Shown piece after piece: positions 25,740 through 37,844 of a stretch of 64,000 nt of DNA. This DNA is from Blasia pusilla (lineage: Eukaryota; Marchantiophyta; Marchantiopsida; Blasiales), in the NCBI GenBank assembly GCA_050084515.1, contig CM114271.1, positions 30,442,001-30,506,000 on the forward strand, in the 5' to 3' direction. Each line of letters opens with the position of its first letter. Position 1 is the stretch's first letter. The notes under the pieces are model-generated. The model was not told the origin of the DNA. It saw nothing but the letters and a program-made list of their open reading frames with translations, and did no database searches. The position numbers were made by a program, and so were the translations under genes.

Positions 25740-26147
25740 GTTCAGCCAGTGCCCTTTCTTATCAGGCCCCTGGCTAATAACTTAGCTCTCTTTACAAACT
25801 GACAAAAGTATTTCTGAGAGAAGTTTAGTGACACTTGTGGAGCGGAGCAAATTATTTCTTTGAAATTGGAATCGACAAAGTCTTGTACTCAATTCAACAT
25901 TGACAAGCATTCACTGCACTCCATTAAGCCTCTCCTGTCCCCTGTCAAATATTTCTTAGTTGGGGTTGGCCTGTGTAGTCCTTTTGGAACCCCAGGGAGT
26001 GATATTTCCACCTTGCCCTGGATCTCTTCCTGTCCATCGATTGCATTGGGTTCGGACACTCCTTTCTCTTCTGCAAAGATAGACATTGTGAGTTTTTTGT
26101 TGAGAAGGTCCACCTTCATCTATATCCGGTAATTCACAAGTGCTCAT
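25740..26147 (-). pseudogene. Coding-like fragment of unknown origin
   Basis: On the minus strand an ATG at 26119 opens a 76-residue frame (ending at 25889 in TGA), and the same frame stays open and coding-like beyond that single stop to about 25740 (FVDSNFKEII, then KRAKLLARGLIRKG). A CGA-to-TGA change would explain the stop. The family is not recognised. It lies beside the Helitron and may be a captured or decayed transposon piece. Confidence 0.25.
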
Positions 26148-26322
26148 CTTCTTCTCAACATACTTGTCCGGTGAGGTGCCTAGCTTTGTTCAAATCTTTG
26201 CATATGCTTCCTTGTTTTGTCTATGTAGAGTATTTTTCATTTTTCATAGTATAGCTATTGGTAATGCCATTGCAGGATCTTATTTTCAGCTATATGTAAT
26301 TGCCATGTTCTAAGTTTATGCT

Positions 26323-27376
26323 GTGGCTTGTCCTGCATGTGTAACTACCGTGAGCTGTTGTTTTCCTCAAGTAGTGCTCTATTTTTTTTTAGCCATTTCC
26401 CCTACACTGGCCTTTCAATCACTTGCACTAATGGGAAGAGGAATACTCCAACTTCATACCTCAAGTTCAAGGAAAGACCTAGTGAAAAAAATGATAGGTC
26501 TCAATAAAAGAAGGTTATCGGAGCACTGACTGCATGTACGTAGGAGAATTTCCCATCTCATAAAGCTTGCCTGTAAGCCCCATTGCATGGACTGGTCATG
26601 TGTTGATTCCTACCTTTGTACCTAGCGTGCAATATGCTCATAAACTATCAAGTGTTGTGGATATTGCGGTGTTGTGCAATTTAGTAATGCAATTTAGTAA
26701 CCCTCGAACAAAAATATGTATTGTTGAAGACCGAACCAATCCGCCATATGCATTATGCAATGGATTCATGAGAGATTACATAGTACCTCATCCACGTCAC
26801 TTCCATGTCTGTGATACTTGCATCTCATCTGGACCTCGCACACAAATCAATGTCTATATGACTCCAACTTACATTAGGCAATTGCTTAATGTGGAACCAC
26901 TGCAATTGTAGCTCCTTTCCATGGTTGACTCTAGATTAGGTGTAGAAAAGAAATTCAATGGCTTCCACATGGGATTTTTCACGGTAATATCTCTGCTAGA
27001 TTCACCTTTCATTGGTTTCAATCTCGAGCCAAATAGAATATTAAGAGAATCTCCTATTCTACATGCCATGCAAGAGATACTGAAAATAAAGCTTGAAATC
27101 AATCCATTGTACAGAGATTACAGAGCACTTATACAATTTCCAAATCCTTCATCTGGAATAATTATCCTTCATGAATCATTGGTCCAGAGAATAATTAAGG
27201 CCTCCCAAGAGAAAGGAAAAGTCACACACAGTATGAGCCACGATCCTTACCATCCCGATCTCCATATCCTTTAGGATGTTGCCTACTCCCTACCTATTCA
27301 AAGACGAGCTTCCATAAACATATTTGATAATGGTAGTATATCTCTGAGAGCAAATGCATATACGCGTGATAAGCTC
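26323..27376 (+). pseudogene. Helitron protein, N-terminal part (broken)
   Basis: Fragments in more than one frame, notably 26567-26911 with a cysteine pair HVCDTC near its end and 26921-27274, run directly into the Rep region on the same strand and show the same mix of stops and frame changes. They are taken as the N-terminal part of the Helitron protein, which often carries zinc-binding motifs. The true 5' TC terminus was not found. Confidence 0.5.
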
Positions 27377-28613
27377 TTGACTGATATATTCGGTGCTTCA
27401 ATAGATCCAAAACTCACGCTAGAGACTGCATCCTTCCCTTTCTTGTTCCCCTTCCATCGAGGCTATTTCAAAGGGAGCTCAACATTCTCTGACTATAATC
27501 GTGCTTGGAGCCGCCAATTGTTTAGTCCATTCTCTTTGTTTAAGCCTTATGCTTTATTAATGTACCATATACGACAAGCAATCGCCTTATGCTCTACTCA
27601 AAACATTTGTTCTAAGTAGGGAACTAGACTGACTTCCTAGAGATAAGCCCCATTTAAGTGATGCAAGCTTGTATCACCATCTTTCTAAATATTCAATTAG
27701 CCCTTAGATCCCAGGAAGCCTTTCATGGCATAGAAGGCATTTGAAAGATCTAAAGGCTATGTGTACACAAATGGGGCATGCCACATTTTTTCTTAACACT
27801 AACTTCCGATGAAGTATCTGCAACAAGATGGAATGAATTTTCTGATATCAAAGCTATACTTGCCAAGTTCAACCCGAACTTTACTTGGCGCGATGCTCCA
27901 ACTGAGTGTGCACTATTATTCCTACCAGGCTGCATTCTTTCCTGTCTTCATAAATATTTTCAGGCCCACATCTTTTCTGTAGAGTCGCAGAATATTTGCT
28001 CCGCTATGAGCTACAAGGCAAAGGTAGTTTGCATTGCCATATGATTTTGTGGCTCCATCCTGATGATGTTTACCGAATTGCATCAGAAATATGTTCATAT
28101 ATCCCATGTGCTGACCCTAGGCTGCATCTCCTGCATTCCTGGTCTACCCTCCGATCAAGTGATGAACTGTTAGGCCTAGTGCTTCAGAAGCAATTGCACC
28201 GCTGCAAGGAAGGAGTTTGCATAGTGAGGAAGCCATCCCAAAAACCATACTACCGCTTAGGATTCCCTGCTGATGTGAATCCTAATCTGCAACCATTTAT
28301 CGATCCACGTTCAATGAAGTGGAGTTACTTTAGGCCCTTAGCTGAGGACCGTAATGTCATTCCATACCATCCCCTAGTGCTCCTGCTCTGGGGAGCGCAC
28401 ATGAACATTCAAAGGGTAACCAATGTTGACTGGTCATTTTATCTTCTCAAGTATGCTTTGAAGTCAGAGCCCACTGGGTCTTTAGATATTGATACTAAAT
28501 CAGCTAAATCTCTCGGACTTGGTGGATTAGATGACATTAAGTTACGTCTTGTCTCCGGGGTTTTTCTAAAAAAACCTGTCTCATCTACAAAATCTGCACT
28601 AACCTCTCTTTAG
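27377..28613 (+). pseudogene. Helitron Rep (HUH endonuclease) domain (broken)
   Basis: The frame 27377-27619 contains ASFPFLFPFHRGYF, the Helitron-like N domain signature. After several stops, 27778-27965 carries HFFLTLTSDE and AFT-type sequence with APTECALLFLP. The frame 27996-28613 contains YELQGKGSLHCHMILWL, where HCH is the metal-binding HUH pair of rolling-circle replicases. The catalytic tyrosines further on were not placed with confidence (YALKSEPTGS at about 28450 is the likely region). Rep would nick a DNA strand and stay bound to it during rolling-circle transposition. Stops and frameshifts make this copy inactive. Confidence 0.85.
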
Positions 28614-29137
28614 ATTCCAATTATATATAGGTCACATGCCATTCACTATGTTGATTACAACCCTCCCTCAAGGAGAACTTATCTCTACAAATCCGCATCT
28701 ATACCATGCATTCATCCCACAACTCTCTACGCAAGTAGGCCAACTGGCCTTGAAGAACTATCATCTTTGCTTATTGGAATAGGTACAAGATCTTGAAAGC
28801 CTATCCAAAGAATCCAAGTAATAAAGTTGTTGGATTGGATCACTTAGGTAATATTATGAGTAGGACTAACCGTCTTGTTAGATTCACTCAATTCCATCCA
28901 CTTCATCAATGGAACAAATTCTTTTATTTAGTGCTTCTAGAGAATGTCCCTTTTAGATCTAAGGGAACTCTCACATCATTCTAGGCCCACAATTGGATGT
29001 ATCTACAAGAGTGCGTTCATAGGAAATTAATCCAGGATATGCCTTACATTCATAAGCTCATTAGAGAACACGCAGTCAAAAACTTTGTGGAGTCAAGTGC
29101 ACGAGGCAAAAATAATTGCTAAAGCAACTAGCATTCT
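28614..29137 (+). pseudogene. Helitron linker between Rep and helicase (broken)
   Basis: Short frames (28793-28984 and neighbours) with coding-like sequence such as NRLVRFTQFHPLHQW continue the Helitron protein between Rep and helicase. They are broken by TAG codons near 28612, 28984 and 29121. Confidence 0.55.
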
Positions 29138-30430
29138 GTGACTGAGCTTGACATGGATATAGGTTCTTTTATCAATTTTGAAACTATTCATAGTGAAGTT
29201 GTCCATCCAGACAAAGAGGATTTGCCCAATCAGCCTGACATTGCAATCCTCAATCCTGAAGAGAAACTCCTATTTGCCCATATCACATCTCTTACATCTA
29301 ATTTAATCTTCCTTAAAGGAGGACTTGGTTGTGGTAAGTCTTTCTTTGTGAGATTCATGTATGATTACTCGAAAGCTATGGGAATGTCACCTCTACTCAC
29401 TGCAACAACAGGTATTGCCGCTGTTTGATTTCATGTAGAAGCTCTTACAGTTCATTCTACTTTCAACATTCCCATCTGTGGTGATATGCTAACTATGCAC
29501 GCTACTTCAGATCCTTACATGAGACTTAAGGCTGCCCAAGTAATTGTAGTTGATGAGTTCTCAATGCTGATAACTAAGCTACTATAAATTATAGTGATGT
29601 GAAGTCACAAAATGCAGCAGCCAGAATTTGCTTGGTGGAAAGTTGCTCATCCTTGTAGACGACCTATACCATCTTCTGCATGTTTGCAACCATAAAGTTT
29701 CAAATATATGTCATGGTTGCCATATTACTTCTTCTACTTTCTTGGAAAATGTACTCTCCTTTGAATTGGTTATACCTATACGCCATTCAAGTGATCCTCT
29801 TTATAATCAGTTCCTAACTTCTATCAGATCTGCTCTTCCAACACAGGCCCATATTGATGACAATCTACGATCCTGCTTTGTGTCTGAGTATGAGGCTACA
29901 GATTTCATCACTTCTAGCACAACAATCATTTGTACTCATTGTGACGACGTTGCCATGTTCAATCTCCTATCACTTAGAAGGATTTTTGGAGATGCCTCTA
30001 TTATGAAAGTTAGCGTTATTTCTACCGCTCCTTCATAACCAAAATTTGATATCTGGTTAAACGATGATTCTTTTCACCAACTACCGTTCGTTGCACTTCA
30101 CTCTCGAGTTATGATTACATCTAATGTTAACTTGAAGTGCGAGGCAGCCAATGGATCTCTTGGTACAGGGTCTTATCTTATTTATGAGGACAATGAGTAA
30201 GTTTATATTGGTGTCACTCTTCAATCCAATGGACATGCTATCAAGATATGTAGAACCAATTTCTCTACTCTGAGATATGACTCGAAGCGTAAATTTATCG
30301 AGAGATCATTTCCACTTATTAGGTTATGCCATGACGGCCCACAAGAGTTAAGGTTCTACCGTGGAAGATCCTTGTTTGTTGGTTGTTCAGTCAATTTTTG
30401 CTATGGGATTATCCTATGTTATGCTATCCA
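29138..30430 (+). pseudogene. PIF1-like helicase domain of the Helitron (broken)
   Basis: The Walker A motif appears as GGLGCGKSFFV near 29330, followed by ATTGIAAV. A VDEFSML Walker B-type block lies near 29560, and 29628-30038 continues the helicase core (LVIPIRHSSDP, then ICTHCDDVAMFN). Past a stop, VMITSNVNLKCEAANGSLG at about 30110-30160 matches the C-terminal strand of PIF1 helicases. The enzyme would unwind DNA during rolling-circle transposition. TGA at 29426, TAA at 29585 and later stops break it. Confidence 0.85.
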
Positions 30431-30539
30431 GAGTAAAGAATAGGAATCAGCTGCGCATATTAGGATCATTGGGAGCCTAATGACTTCCTAGTGTTTGATC
30501 AAGGAGTTGCAAGTGATCCTATTTTTTTATTGCTATCTA

Positions 30540-31537
30540 TTCTGTAGCACTTACTTAAGCATGTCTGCCAGAGCCAACTCAAGCGGGGACGTAGTGTGAG
30601 ATCTGCCTCTCACTTGCACCAAAGTGAGCAATTGCCTTTGTATGAACATGAACCGAATCCCGAAAATGTACCGGATTTTCAATCTCAGCGACAAAATCAA
30701 GCCCCCACTCATGCAGAAGTACATGTTACTCCCTATGCCTTCCTTCCCTCATTTTCTATTCTGCCCTTTGGTGCTATATCTAATTCATGACCCATAGGTG
30801 CCCTCAAGCTACTTGGACTTCGCTAGCATGATACTTTCAGACATCCAAGCGCAGCCAAAGAATTCAAGCCTAGGTTCAAATTTCCCACAGAGAATCAGAT
30901 CAAGTACATGGACAACCTAGGGATGGTCCCAACCTTCCGAGAACATGGTGTAATAGGAAGGTAGATCCAAAGTCGCATTAGCCAATGCCAACTCTGACAT
31001 GCTAAGTTCCGACGTTTGAACAAGGATGCATCAACATCAAGTATTATTACTGATATTCTGTAGTTTTCCTTTTTGATTTATCTTCGGCTCTCTACTCATA
31101 TGATATTAGCTTTCATGTAATTTATTTTAGGAATCCAGAAGGAAGTTCTCAAGTACAAGAATGTCGACTTCAAAGAGACTTCACTGATAAGAAAGGACCA
31201 TGCTAGACTCTTTAATCTTGTATCTGGTGGAATAAGGCTGGATCAACTTCGAGTCTTGAGGCACCAAATGCATCTCCCCCTACACATGTTATTGGACCTT
31301 AACTCCGCTAAAGCTACTCATCTCATTGATAGAATGAAGATATCCCAAGAGAATGGGCAACTCCCAGATTTTGAGCCTATTCCTATTGACGTGGATTATC
31401 CCCCATATTTCCCAATACTGCCAGAGTTTGATGATGTTATCATCTTGCCTTTTGATCCTAATCCTAATGTTGCTAATTCTCCAATCAAGAATGTCCATGA
31501 CCCCACTGGTAGCTCTATGCTCCCTCAAACCAGCTAG
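30540..31537 (+). pseudogene. Sequence downstream of the Helitron helicase, unidentified
   Basis: Frames 30596-30790 and 31256-31537 are on the Helitron strand and read as coding-like (Pro/Glu-rich, for example FEPIPIDVDYPPYFPILPEF), broken by stops. No family was recognised. Either they are an accessory region of the Helitron or captured host sequence. Confidence 0.35.
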
Positions 31538-32500
31538 TTCCTCTCAACAATGCAGTCTCCTAGCAAAAGGAAATGCACTTAGCCAGGTGTATTTCTGATG
31601 CTGAGTCAGCCATTGTTCATTAGTTCTCATTAGTCTAATGTATTGGGTACTTTGTGCATTCTGTTGCGTTTCTTGTGAAATTTTTCTGCCCTTATGTTTG
31701 AATTTCCAAATGCATGCTTTTTATCTCCATACGTGCTAATGATCAACTCATTTCATGTGTAGGTCTTTGTTGGGAATTTTCTAGCCATAACTACACACAA
31801 TCGATTGTGTTTATGGCCTTGACAATTTGTACAAAATTTTGCACTAGTTTAGCCATATGGACTCATCTGGTCAGCTCATCCTGGCTTCTATTTTCCAATT
31901 TAATTTCAGTAATTTTGGTTTCTCCTACGCTTGGAAGTTCTAGGACACAATACTGCACAATAAATCTATACCCTTCTTAAATTTTAATACATTATGCTCC
32001 AACCATGGTATGTACAATGTATCTCAAATTTTCTCATATATTAGATTGCTCCATATATGTTTCTTATTTTTGTCCACTTTGTCTCACCAAGTTGACATTT
32101 CTACTTTCTTCTTCTCCACATTGCCATTTCTCCTTTAATGCTCAGCTTAAGTGATTACTTTATTATGTTTGTGGTACTACTTCTTCTTCCGCACAATTTT
32201 GCATATGGTTTTTCAGCTTGCTCACTTCATTGTCCAATATCCACCTTCTGCACTACATTTAATTTCATATTTGTGGTATTGTGTAACTCTCACTAGGTTG
32301 ATTTGTACTTTGATTATTTCTCCATTACACTTTCAACCCCTTTTTCTCATACTTGTGCATCTGATGATGACAACAACATGCTATCTCATTTCCAGCTCTT
32401 GTTACACCTCCATTGTAATTTCTTGCTCGTTCATTTCCCACTTTGTGTCTCATCTACGTTTGTGGTTTGACTTTTCTTTCCTGTTTCAGATGAACATATT
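31538..32500 (+). other. AT-rich, pyrimidine-rich stretch within or after the Helitron
   Basis: No recognisable coding domain. Long T/C-rich runs and acceptor-like sites (TTTCAG at about 32484 and 32507) suggest intron-like sequence before the reading frame that follows. Confidence 0.35.
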
Positions 32501-32870
32501 CTTTCAGGTTTGCGGTGATGACCACAAATGCTGAGATTTTCAACAAGGGTACACTGGGAATTTTGCAAAATGGGATCAGGATGAATGCAGCCAATCTGCA
32601 AACATCTATGACTCCATTCGTCAGTCTTTGGACGATGGTGAAAGGCACTCGCTACGCCTTAATGCAAAGATATCATATTTTGTTGATTTCTTACAACTTG
32701 AGCAGGATGCACGTTATTCTATTGGAATTGAACTGCATGATATCAAGCAGAAAATTAAAGATGCTAGGGCAGATTTCAAGGACTTTTTGAATGATGTCCA
32801 AGATTACATAGACAAGGATCCTAAGCTTGCTCTCCAAGCTTCCATTATTATGTCTCTTCTTAGGCCATAG
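32501..32870 (+). pseudogene. Unidentified charged, probably helical reading frame
   Basis: After an AG acceptor-like site near 32508, one frame reads VCGDDHKC, one TGA, and then about 110 open codons to a TAG near 32868. The stretch 32628-32868 alone encodes 80 residues, rich in Lys, Asp and Glu, with blocks ELHDIKQKIKDARADF and FLNDVQDYIDKDPKLA that suggest an alpha-helix or short coiled coil. I do not recognise the family. The single TGA could be a CGA decay. It may be an accessory exon carried by the Helitron. Confidence 0.35.
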
Positions 32871-34034
32871 TTAGCCTCTTGCTCCTGCTAATGCTCAACT
32901 AGTTCAATTATCAGCTCTGCATCACCTGCTAGTCCTTGCGCTTGCTAAAACTACATGCCCATTATCAGTTACATCATATTCAGATATATGTATCCACTTT
33001 TGCAATGAGCATTAGCTTACACCATTTCAGACCATTTCAGTCTACATCAGAACTTCATTTTGTCACAATTTTGAATTCGGCATATAAAAATAAACATATT
33101 TCCAAAATCTCTTCATTTCTATTCCAATCAATCCCTCGAATGCTAGTGTGTTATGAATCTCATAGGTTCGGCTCACTCTTGCAGCCTCTTTTTCAAATCT
33201 TCTTGAATTCGATGCTTGCGCATTCCATGCTTTGAGAACAACAAGCTCATGAAGGCACCTCTATGCACACAGTATTATGTCCAACACACTCCACTCAATT
33301 TTTCGTTGCTTATTAATGCAGGAAAAATCTTAGAGAATGTCCATATGTGCATTCTATATTTCTTATTATAGGTTTCGTATCACAAACTCCCACTTGTGCA
33401 TTTCCAACATAGTCATCAAAATGTTACACTTCTTTTGATTCTTTCCTGTTCAAATCAAATGCTATGACATGCCATTTGAGCTTTGTGCTCCGCAAGCTGC
33501 TCCACTGCACTACCTCAACCTTACTACATAACTACATCCATTTACTAGTTGCAGAGAACTTTTACCCACCCTGCGCATCCACTGTTCTCCGTGCAACGCA
33601 AATCACAAAGCAACTTCCAACCTTAATCAGTTTCGTAACAATATTATTAAAACAAATAATGTGAACTACATAGACAAATTAAAAATACCATCTGTATACC
33701 ATGAACAACTAACTGAAAAAACATGTTATTACCCGGATGGTGTTTCCTTCAATTCCAACTTCATATAATCTATTTTCTGAGGAGCTGCCAAATGAGAACG
33801 CACCTGTATATTTGAGAGCCAGAAGAATTCAGCTACAGAAAGCCAACGCATTGTTGCGCCGTTACTTTATTACAGGGCCTCCAATACCAGCCATCTATGC
33901 CTTACTAGTTCATTCATCTCCTATGAGTCCCGTTATTAACTTAGCAATCCTGGGCCGCACCCTAGTTATTATTATCCTCAAAACTGGACTCCTGAGCTGC
34001 GGCAAGCAGGAGACCTCCGACATGACGGGCTCAT
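32871..34034. other. AT-rich spacer, no gene recognised
   Basis: No recognised gene. A plus-strand frame at 33737-34111 (124 codons) reads partly coding-like (RARRIQLQKANALLRRYF) but has no known domain and overlaps the end of the S1-like gene on the other strand. The right end of the Helitron (CTRR with hairpin) probably lies in this stretch but was not pinned down. Confidence 0.4.
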
Positions 34035-34736
34035 TCAGCGGGTGTGGCGATTGCATGGCCAATTCAAATACCAGGGCAACGTATGCAGAGGATCGTCGAA
34101 GACTTTCATAATGAAGGGGGGGATGTGGAGAGGGAGAAGGATTCGAGGCTTCACGGTGACGCGCTCCATGGCGGGGGAGCTCTCGGAAGGGCCTGGCCCG
34201 GAGTCGTTGGCAGCCATAGCCTCCGGGGCCGGAGCTCCACCGGCGTCTTGCAATTGAACTGCGGCTACTGGAGGAGGTGGGATCGGCCAAAGCGCATCCA
34301 ACTGCCATTTCATAATGGAATCGTCGTGAGGTCGGCCCTTCATCCACACCCACGCTCCGACGCTGTTGACAGACCACCTGATAGTCCGCATGCTGTTGAA
34401 CTCCGGGAACTTCCACTTCTTCTCGTGGTACTTCCTGTCCCACACTATGAAAGTCATGGTGTGTCCGGTGTGATTTGTGACGGTGCAGTAGAAGAAGCTG
34501 TGGAAAACGGGGCTCGTGACGTCGAACGGGAAGGTGTAGCTCATGTCGCCAGGAAAGATCCTCCTCGCGAGCTTTTCGATGGAATTATCCGCCGTGTGGC
34601 AACGCACCGATAGACCGTCTTCGATTTCCGTCGTGATCATCACGTTGTAGTCCCTGTCTCCGCCAGCGACCTGGGGAATTATGAGCATGAAAGCCGCCAG
34701 CGCAATGCGAAGCAAAGACGAAATCGGGAGCGCCAT
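34035..34736 (-). CDS. Secreted plant S1-type (self-incompatibility-like) protein with Pro-rich extension
   Basis: The chosen ATG (34736) gives 233 residues and begins with a classic signal peptide: MALPISSLLRIALAAFMLII, cleavage likely near residue 25. The frame is open 115 codons further upstream, but those codons are Arg-rich and lack a signal, so the internal ATG is preferred. Residues 30-145 match the plant S1/SPH fold: NVMITTEIEDGLSVRCHTAD, then FPGDMSYTFPFDVTSP, FFYCTVTN, TFIVWDRKY, and a final WSVNSVGAWVWMKG strand. Cys46 and Cys84 are the likely disulfide pair; many SPH proteins have four cysteines. S1 proteins are small secreted ligands; poppy PrsS triggers pollen self-incompatibility, but most relatives have unknown roles. 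After the domain, residues 150-233 form a Pro/Ala-rich tail (PIPPPP) unlike usual ~120-150 residue family members. No introns or breaks. It stands alone on the minus strand. Confidence 0.72.
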   Translation of the reverse strand: MALPISSLLRIALAAFMLIIPQVAGGDRDYNVMITTEIEDGLSVRCHTADNSIEKLARRIFPGDMSYTFPFDVTSPVFHSFFYCTVTNHTGHTMTFIVWDRKYHEKKWKFPEFNSMRTIRWSVNSVGAWVWMKGRPHDDSIMKWQLDALWPIPPPPVAAVQLQDAGGAPAPEAMAANDSGPGPSESSPAMERVTVKPRILLPLHIPPFIMKVFDDPLHTLPWYLNWPCNRHTR

Positions 34737-35560
34737 TTTGTGTATCCGAGTTGGTCCGATATGGATCACTCCCATACTCGTCCAAGGCGGAGCCGTACGT
34801 CGATTTGTGAATCGTAGTTCCTGCGCGGGCGCGATTTCGAAACTCGCACTCACCTCACTCGGACCCGACGTTCCGGCATATCTGCGAGAGCTGTAGGGCC
34901 CGTGGTAGCACACATTGACCCCTGCCCATGGATAGTTGAGGCAAACAAAAGAGAGGATAGATTTTCGGTTTGCAGGGTTTAGAAGAATCGGTGTCTTCCA
35001 CGCTAAGACTGTGAAATCAAATCGCACCCGACGCTCAGTAGCGGCATCAGAAAATCGGACCAGAGACTCACGACATTCCAAACGAGAATAGAGCCAGAGG
35101 ATGAAGCAAATTCATTTCTCTTGACCCTCCTCCCCCGCCAGTTCACCTCTCGAGCAAAGATCGATTCCATGCTCCCTTCTCCGAATTGGACATTGAGATG
35201 CTGCTTACAGTCCTCTCGGACTCGTGGGAATCGAAGAAGCCACAGTTCATACGGGAAGACATCTCCGCTGACTGTGGGCCGATCAAAGATTAGCTGCGTA
35301 AGAAAATGCCTAACGATCGACATCATTGCACTCTCGGGTCATAGATCCTTCACAGGGTGCGGAGAGACACCGCCCCACATTCAAGAGTCATGTCCCATGC
35401 TATCACCATACATTTTCATGGCCGACGGAGACCTCGCTGTCCGTTTAGTGTATCCGTAGATTCCGTCCGTGGACGCATCAGAATTAACGAACGTCTCTCC
35501 GGCTTCCGGGGTTACAGGTACCCTAAAAATCGCACTCTGCACTTATTCATGTAACCATTA
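34737..35560 (-). promoter_or_regulatory. GC-rich upstream region of the S1-like gene
   Basis: This stretch has higher GC than the flanks and several open frames on both strands with no recognised domain. It is most simply promoter, 5' UTR and associated CpG-rich DNA. No specific box was fixed. Confidence 0.35.
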
Positions 35561-36457
35561 TTCATGCAAGCAGCGAGAGGGCAAGAAAATATTTTCTATT
35601 TTATGGATAGTAGAAAAATAAAATTTTTATATGGATTTTAAAAAAAAATTCCGTGAAATATGATTAATATCTCGTAATAATATGACACGAATTTTCCAAT
35701 AGTTTTTTAAAAAAATATTGGGAATCAATACCTCAAAAGTTTTCCATGAATTGTGTCCAAGGTATGTGTAAGGGCTTTAGCACAACCCGATGTCATAGGG
35801 TTCATAAGTAGAATCCATGCTTGGTTGGAGAATGATGAGTTATTACTATTTGTGCTATACAATTATATGAAATCACGCGAGCATTTTTTAGTCAAGGTTT
35901 TAGGCTAGAGGAACCATCCCTCTTCGAGTTTCATATGCAAGAAGCGTAAATAAAATATATTAGATGGATATTAATTTTTTGTACTATAGAAATTCGATGG
36001 AAATTAGATATGGAATCACTTTTTTAAGAAATAAAACTCTCTTAGGCTTCTTCATTGGATAGTCTTTTCCCTTCTTGATTTGGGAGGAAAACCCCTTGGC
36101 TTTTCGAAGCCCCATCTCCCCAATTATGAAAGAAAATCACTTTGTTTTTCTTTTCTCACCATTATCAAATTCCCACTCCTTTTCTTTATCCCAAAATTTT
36201 TTAGAATCTTCTAAAACATTCTTACTTACCAAGCTCAATAAATTCTAGACCCACATTTTTAGAAATCATTTGGTAAAATATTGGAAGAGTTCATGATTAA
36301 TACAAAAATTGGGAAAATAGAAAGGAGATTGCACTTTTCTTTTCTTGTAGAGTTAAAAACTTATGCCTTTTTCAGTTTTTTCTCCCCTTAGCTTAGTACA
36401 AAGAAACCTTAAAATAAAATTAGCTTAGAAAGGCTTTATATTTGACATGCATACATA

Positions 36458-36533
36458 GCCTTGTCATGAAATGGCTTACACCTTTAAGAATATGAGCCTT
36501 GTCATGAAATGGCTTACACCTTTAAGAATATGA
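36458..36533 (+). repeat. 38 bp tandem duplication
   Basis: Two identical or nearly identical copies beginning GCCTTGTCATGAAATGG and ending AAGAATATGA. Confidence 0.9.
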
Positions 36534-36652
36534 TTAAATACTTTAGAAAAAAACTCATGTGAAATCCTCTATTTCTTTAATGTATTAATTTCTCTTTGCG
36601 CCTCTTATATTGAACTCCATATACTTTCTAAAATATACCTTGTGTAATCCTA

Positions 36653-36654
<2 letters not shown>

Positions 36655-36695
<41 letters not shown>
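36655..36695. repeat. (CT)20 microsatellite
   Basis: Uninterrupted CT run between TATTTT and AATTTACT. Confidence 0.95.
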
Positions 36696-36700
<5 letters not shown>

Positions 36701-37844
36701 ACTTGCCTCTCATATCCAAACTTACAAACTACATTTTTTTTCTTTATGAGGTCCTCCCTTGATGAAAATTTATGCATAATGATAATCTTGCATATCCTCA
36801 GATCCGACAGGAGTTTGAATAGGTAGTAATTTTTTATCTTCCCCTCCCCGTAATCAAGTAAGGTGTTTCAATAGTATCTGAGCTAGAAACTAAGTCGTCA
36901 AGGAGGAGGTGTGGTCGGTCACTTGAGATGCACCCACCAAGGCAATTCAGAACTTGAGTTCCAAGTGACCTCCACACCTTGTCAATGGAACAGATGTTTA
37001 TAGTCCAACTCTAAATCATGAGAATTAGGAACTTTAGTTCCTAAGTAGTGTGGGGGTCCATGGGGAGTGTAATTAGTAAACGAGGAATATAGATCAAATG
37101 GAATTACATTAATAAATATAGATACTATAAATACCAAAATACGAAACCAAGATATGTAAACTAGGATTTTTTTGTTAGGATTTGCGTCTTGCAATAAGGG
37201 CCTTAAGGATTTAGCGTTCAGGGAGTAGAAATTTAATTTCAAATATCCTTGGTCATTCCTGCTTACAACAACCTTGCATTTAGAGCTATAGTTTTGAATA
37301 GAAGGACGTCTTGTGCATATGCGCAATTGGAACTATAGTTCTGAATCAGCCCAACCAGCCCCAATAGTCTTATAGCTCAAACTATGATTCTAATCCTGCA
37401 CCTAAGGGCATGACTATCTAGTACGGTTTGATGCTTTGGTGTGCTAATGGTACCTCGGTTCAACGTCTAGAATTGGATCTTGATATCCAATTCACTTGTA
37501 TTTGAAACTATATGTCCAAATTAGCCCAACCCACCCAAATAGTATGATAGCCTAAACTGTGATTCTAGTCCCTCACTTAGGGCAAGCAACATCATAGTTG
37601 GATCCTAAGATCCAAATCAGCTGCAGTGGGAACTATAGTTCCAATGAACTCGGCATCCCAGCAAAGACCTCATGCCAATTTGTGCTTTCGAAACTATAGT
37701 TTGGAATAGCTGAGCTCGCCCCAATCACCTCAAATTCCATTTCAGGTTCCAGAATTGAGAATTCGACCCAACTAGTACTTGGGACGAATTGGGGCTTAAG
37801 GACCAATGTAGCTTCTAGAATAACTTCTAGCTTCGACTTAAGTA

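Larger units (their letters stand above)
35561..36981. other. AT-rich intergenic DNA with small repeats
   Basis: No gene is visible. It holds a 38 bp tandem duplication (36458-36533), a (CT)n tract (36655-36695) and many homopolymer runs. Confidence 0.5.

Noticed and set aside
34042-34613. 189-codon plus-strand frame opposite the S1-like gene
   Set aside because: It is the antisense shadow of a clear coding sequence with a signal peptide and S1 motifs.
34737-35081. 115-codon upstream extension of the S1-like frame
   Set aside because: In frame but Arg-rich, and using it would bury the signal peptide internally; the ATG at 34736 is preferred.
36655-36695. CRISPR-like or other regular array
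   Set aside because: Only a simple CT microsatellite; no CRISPR array, prophage or bacterial operon is present in the window.
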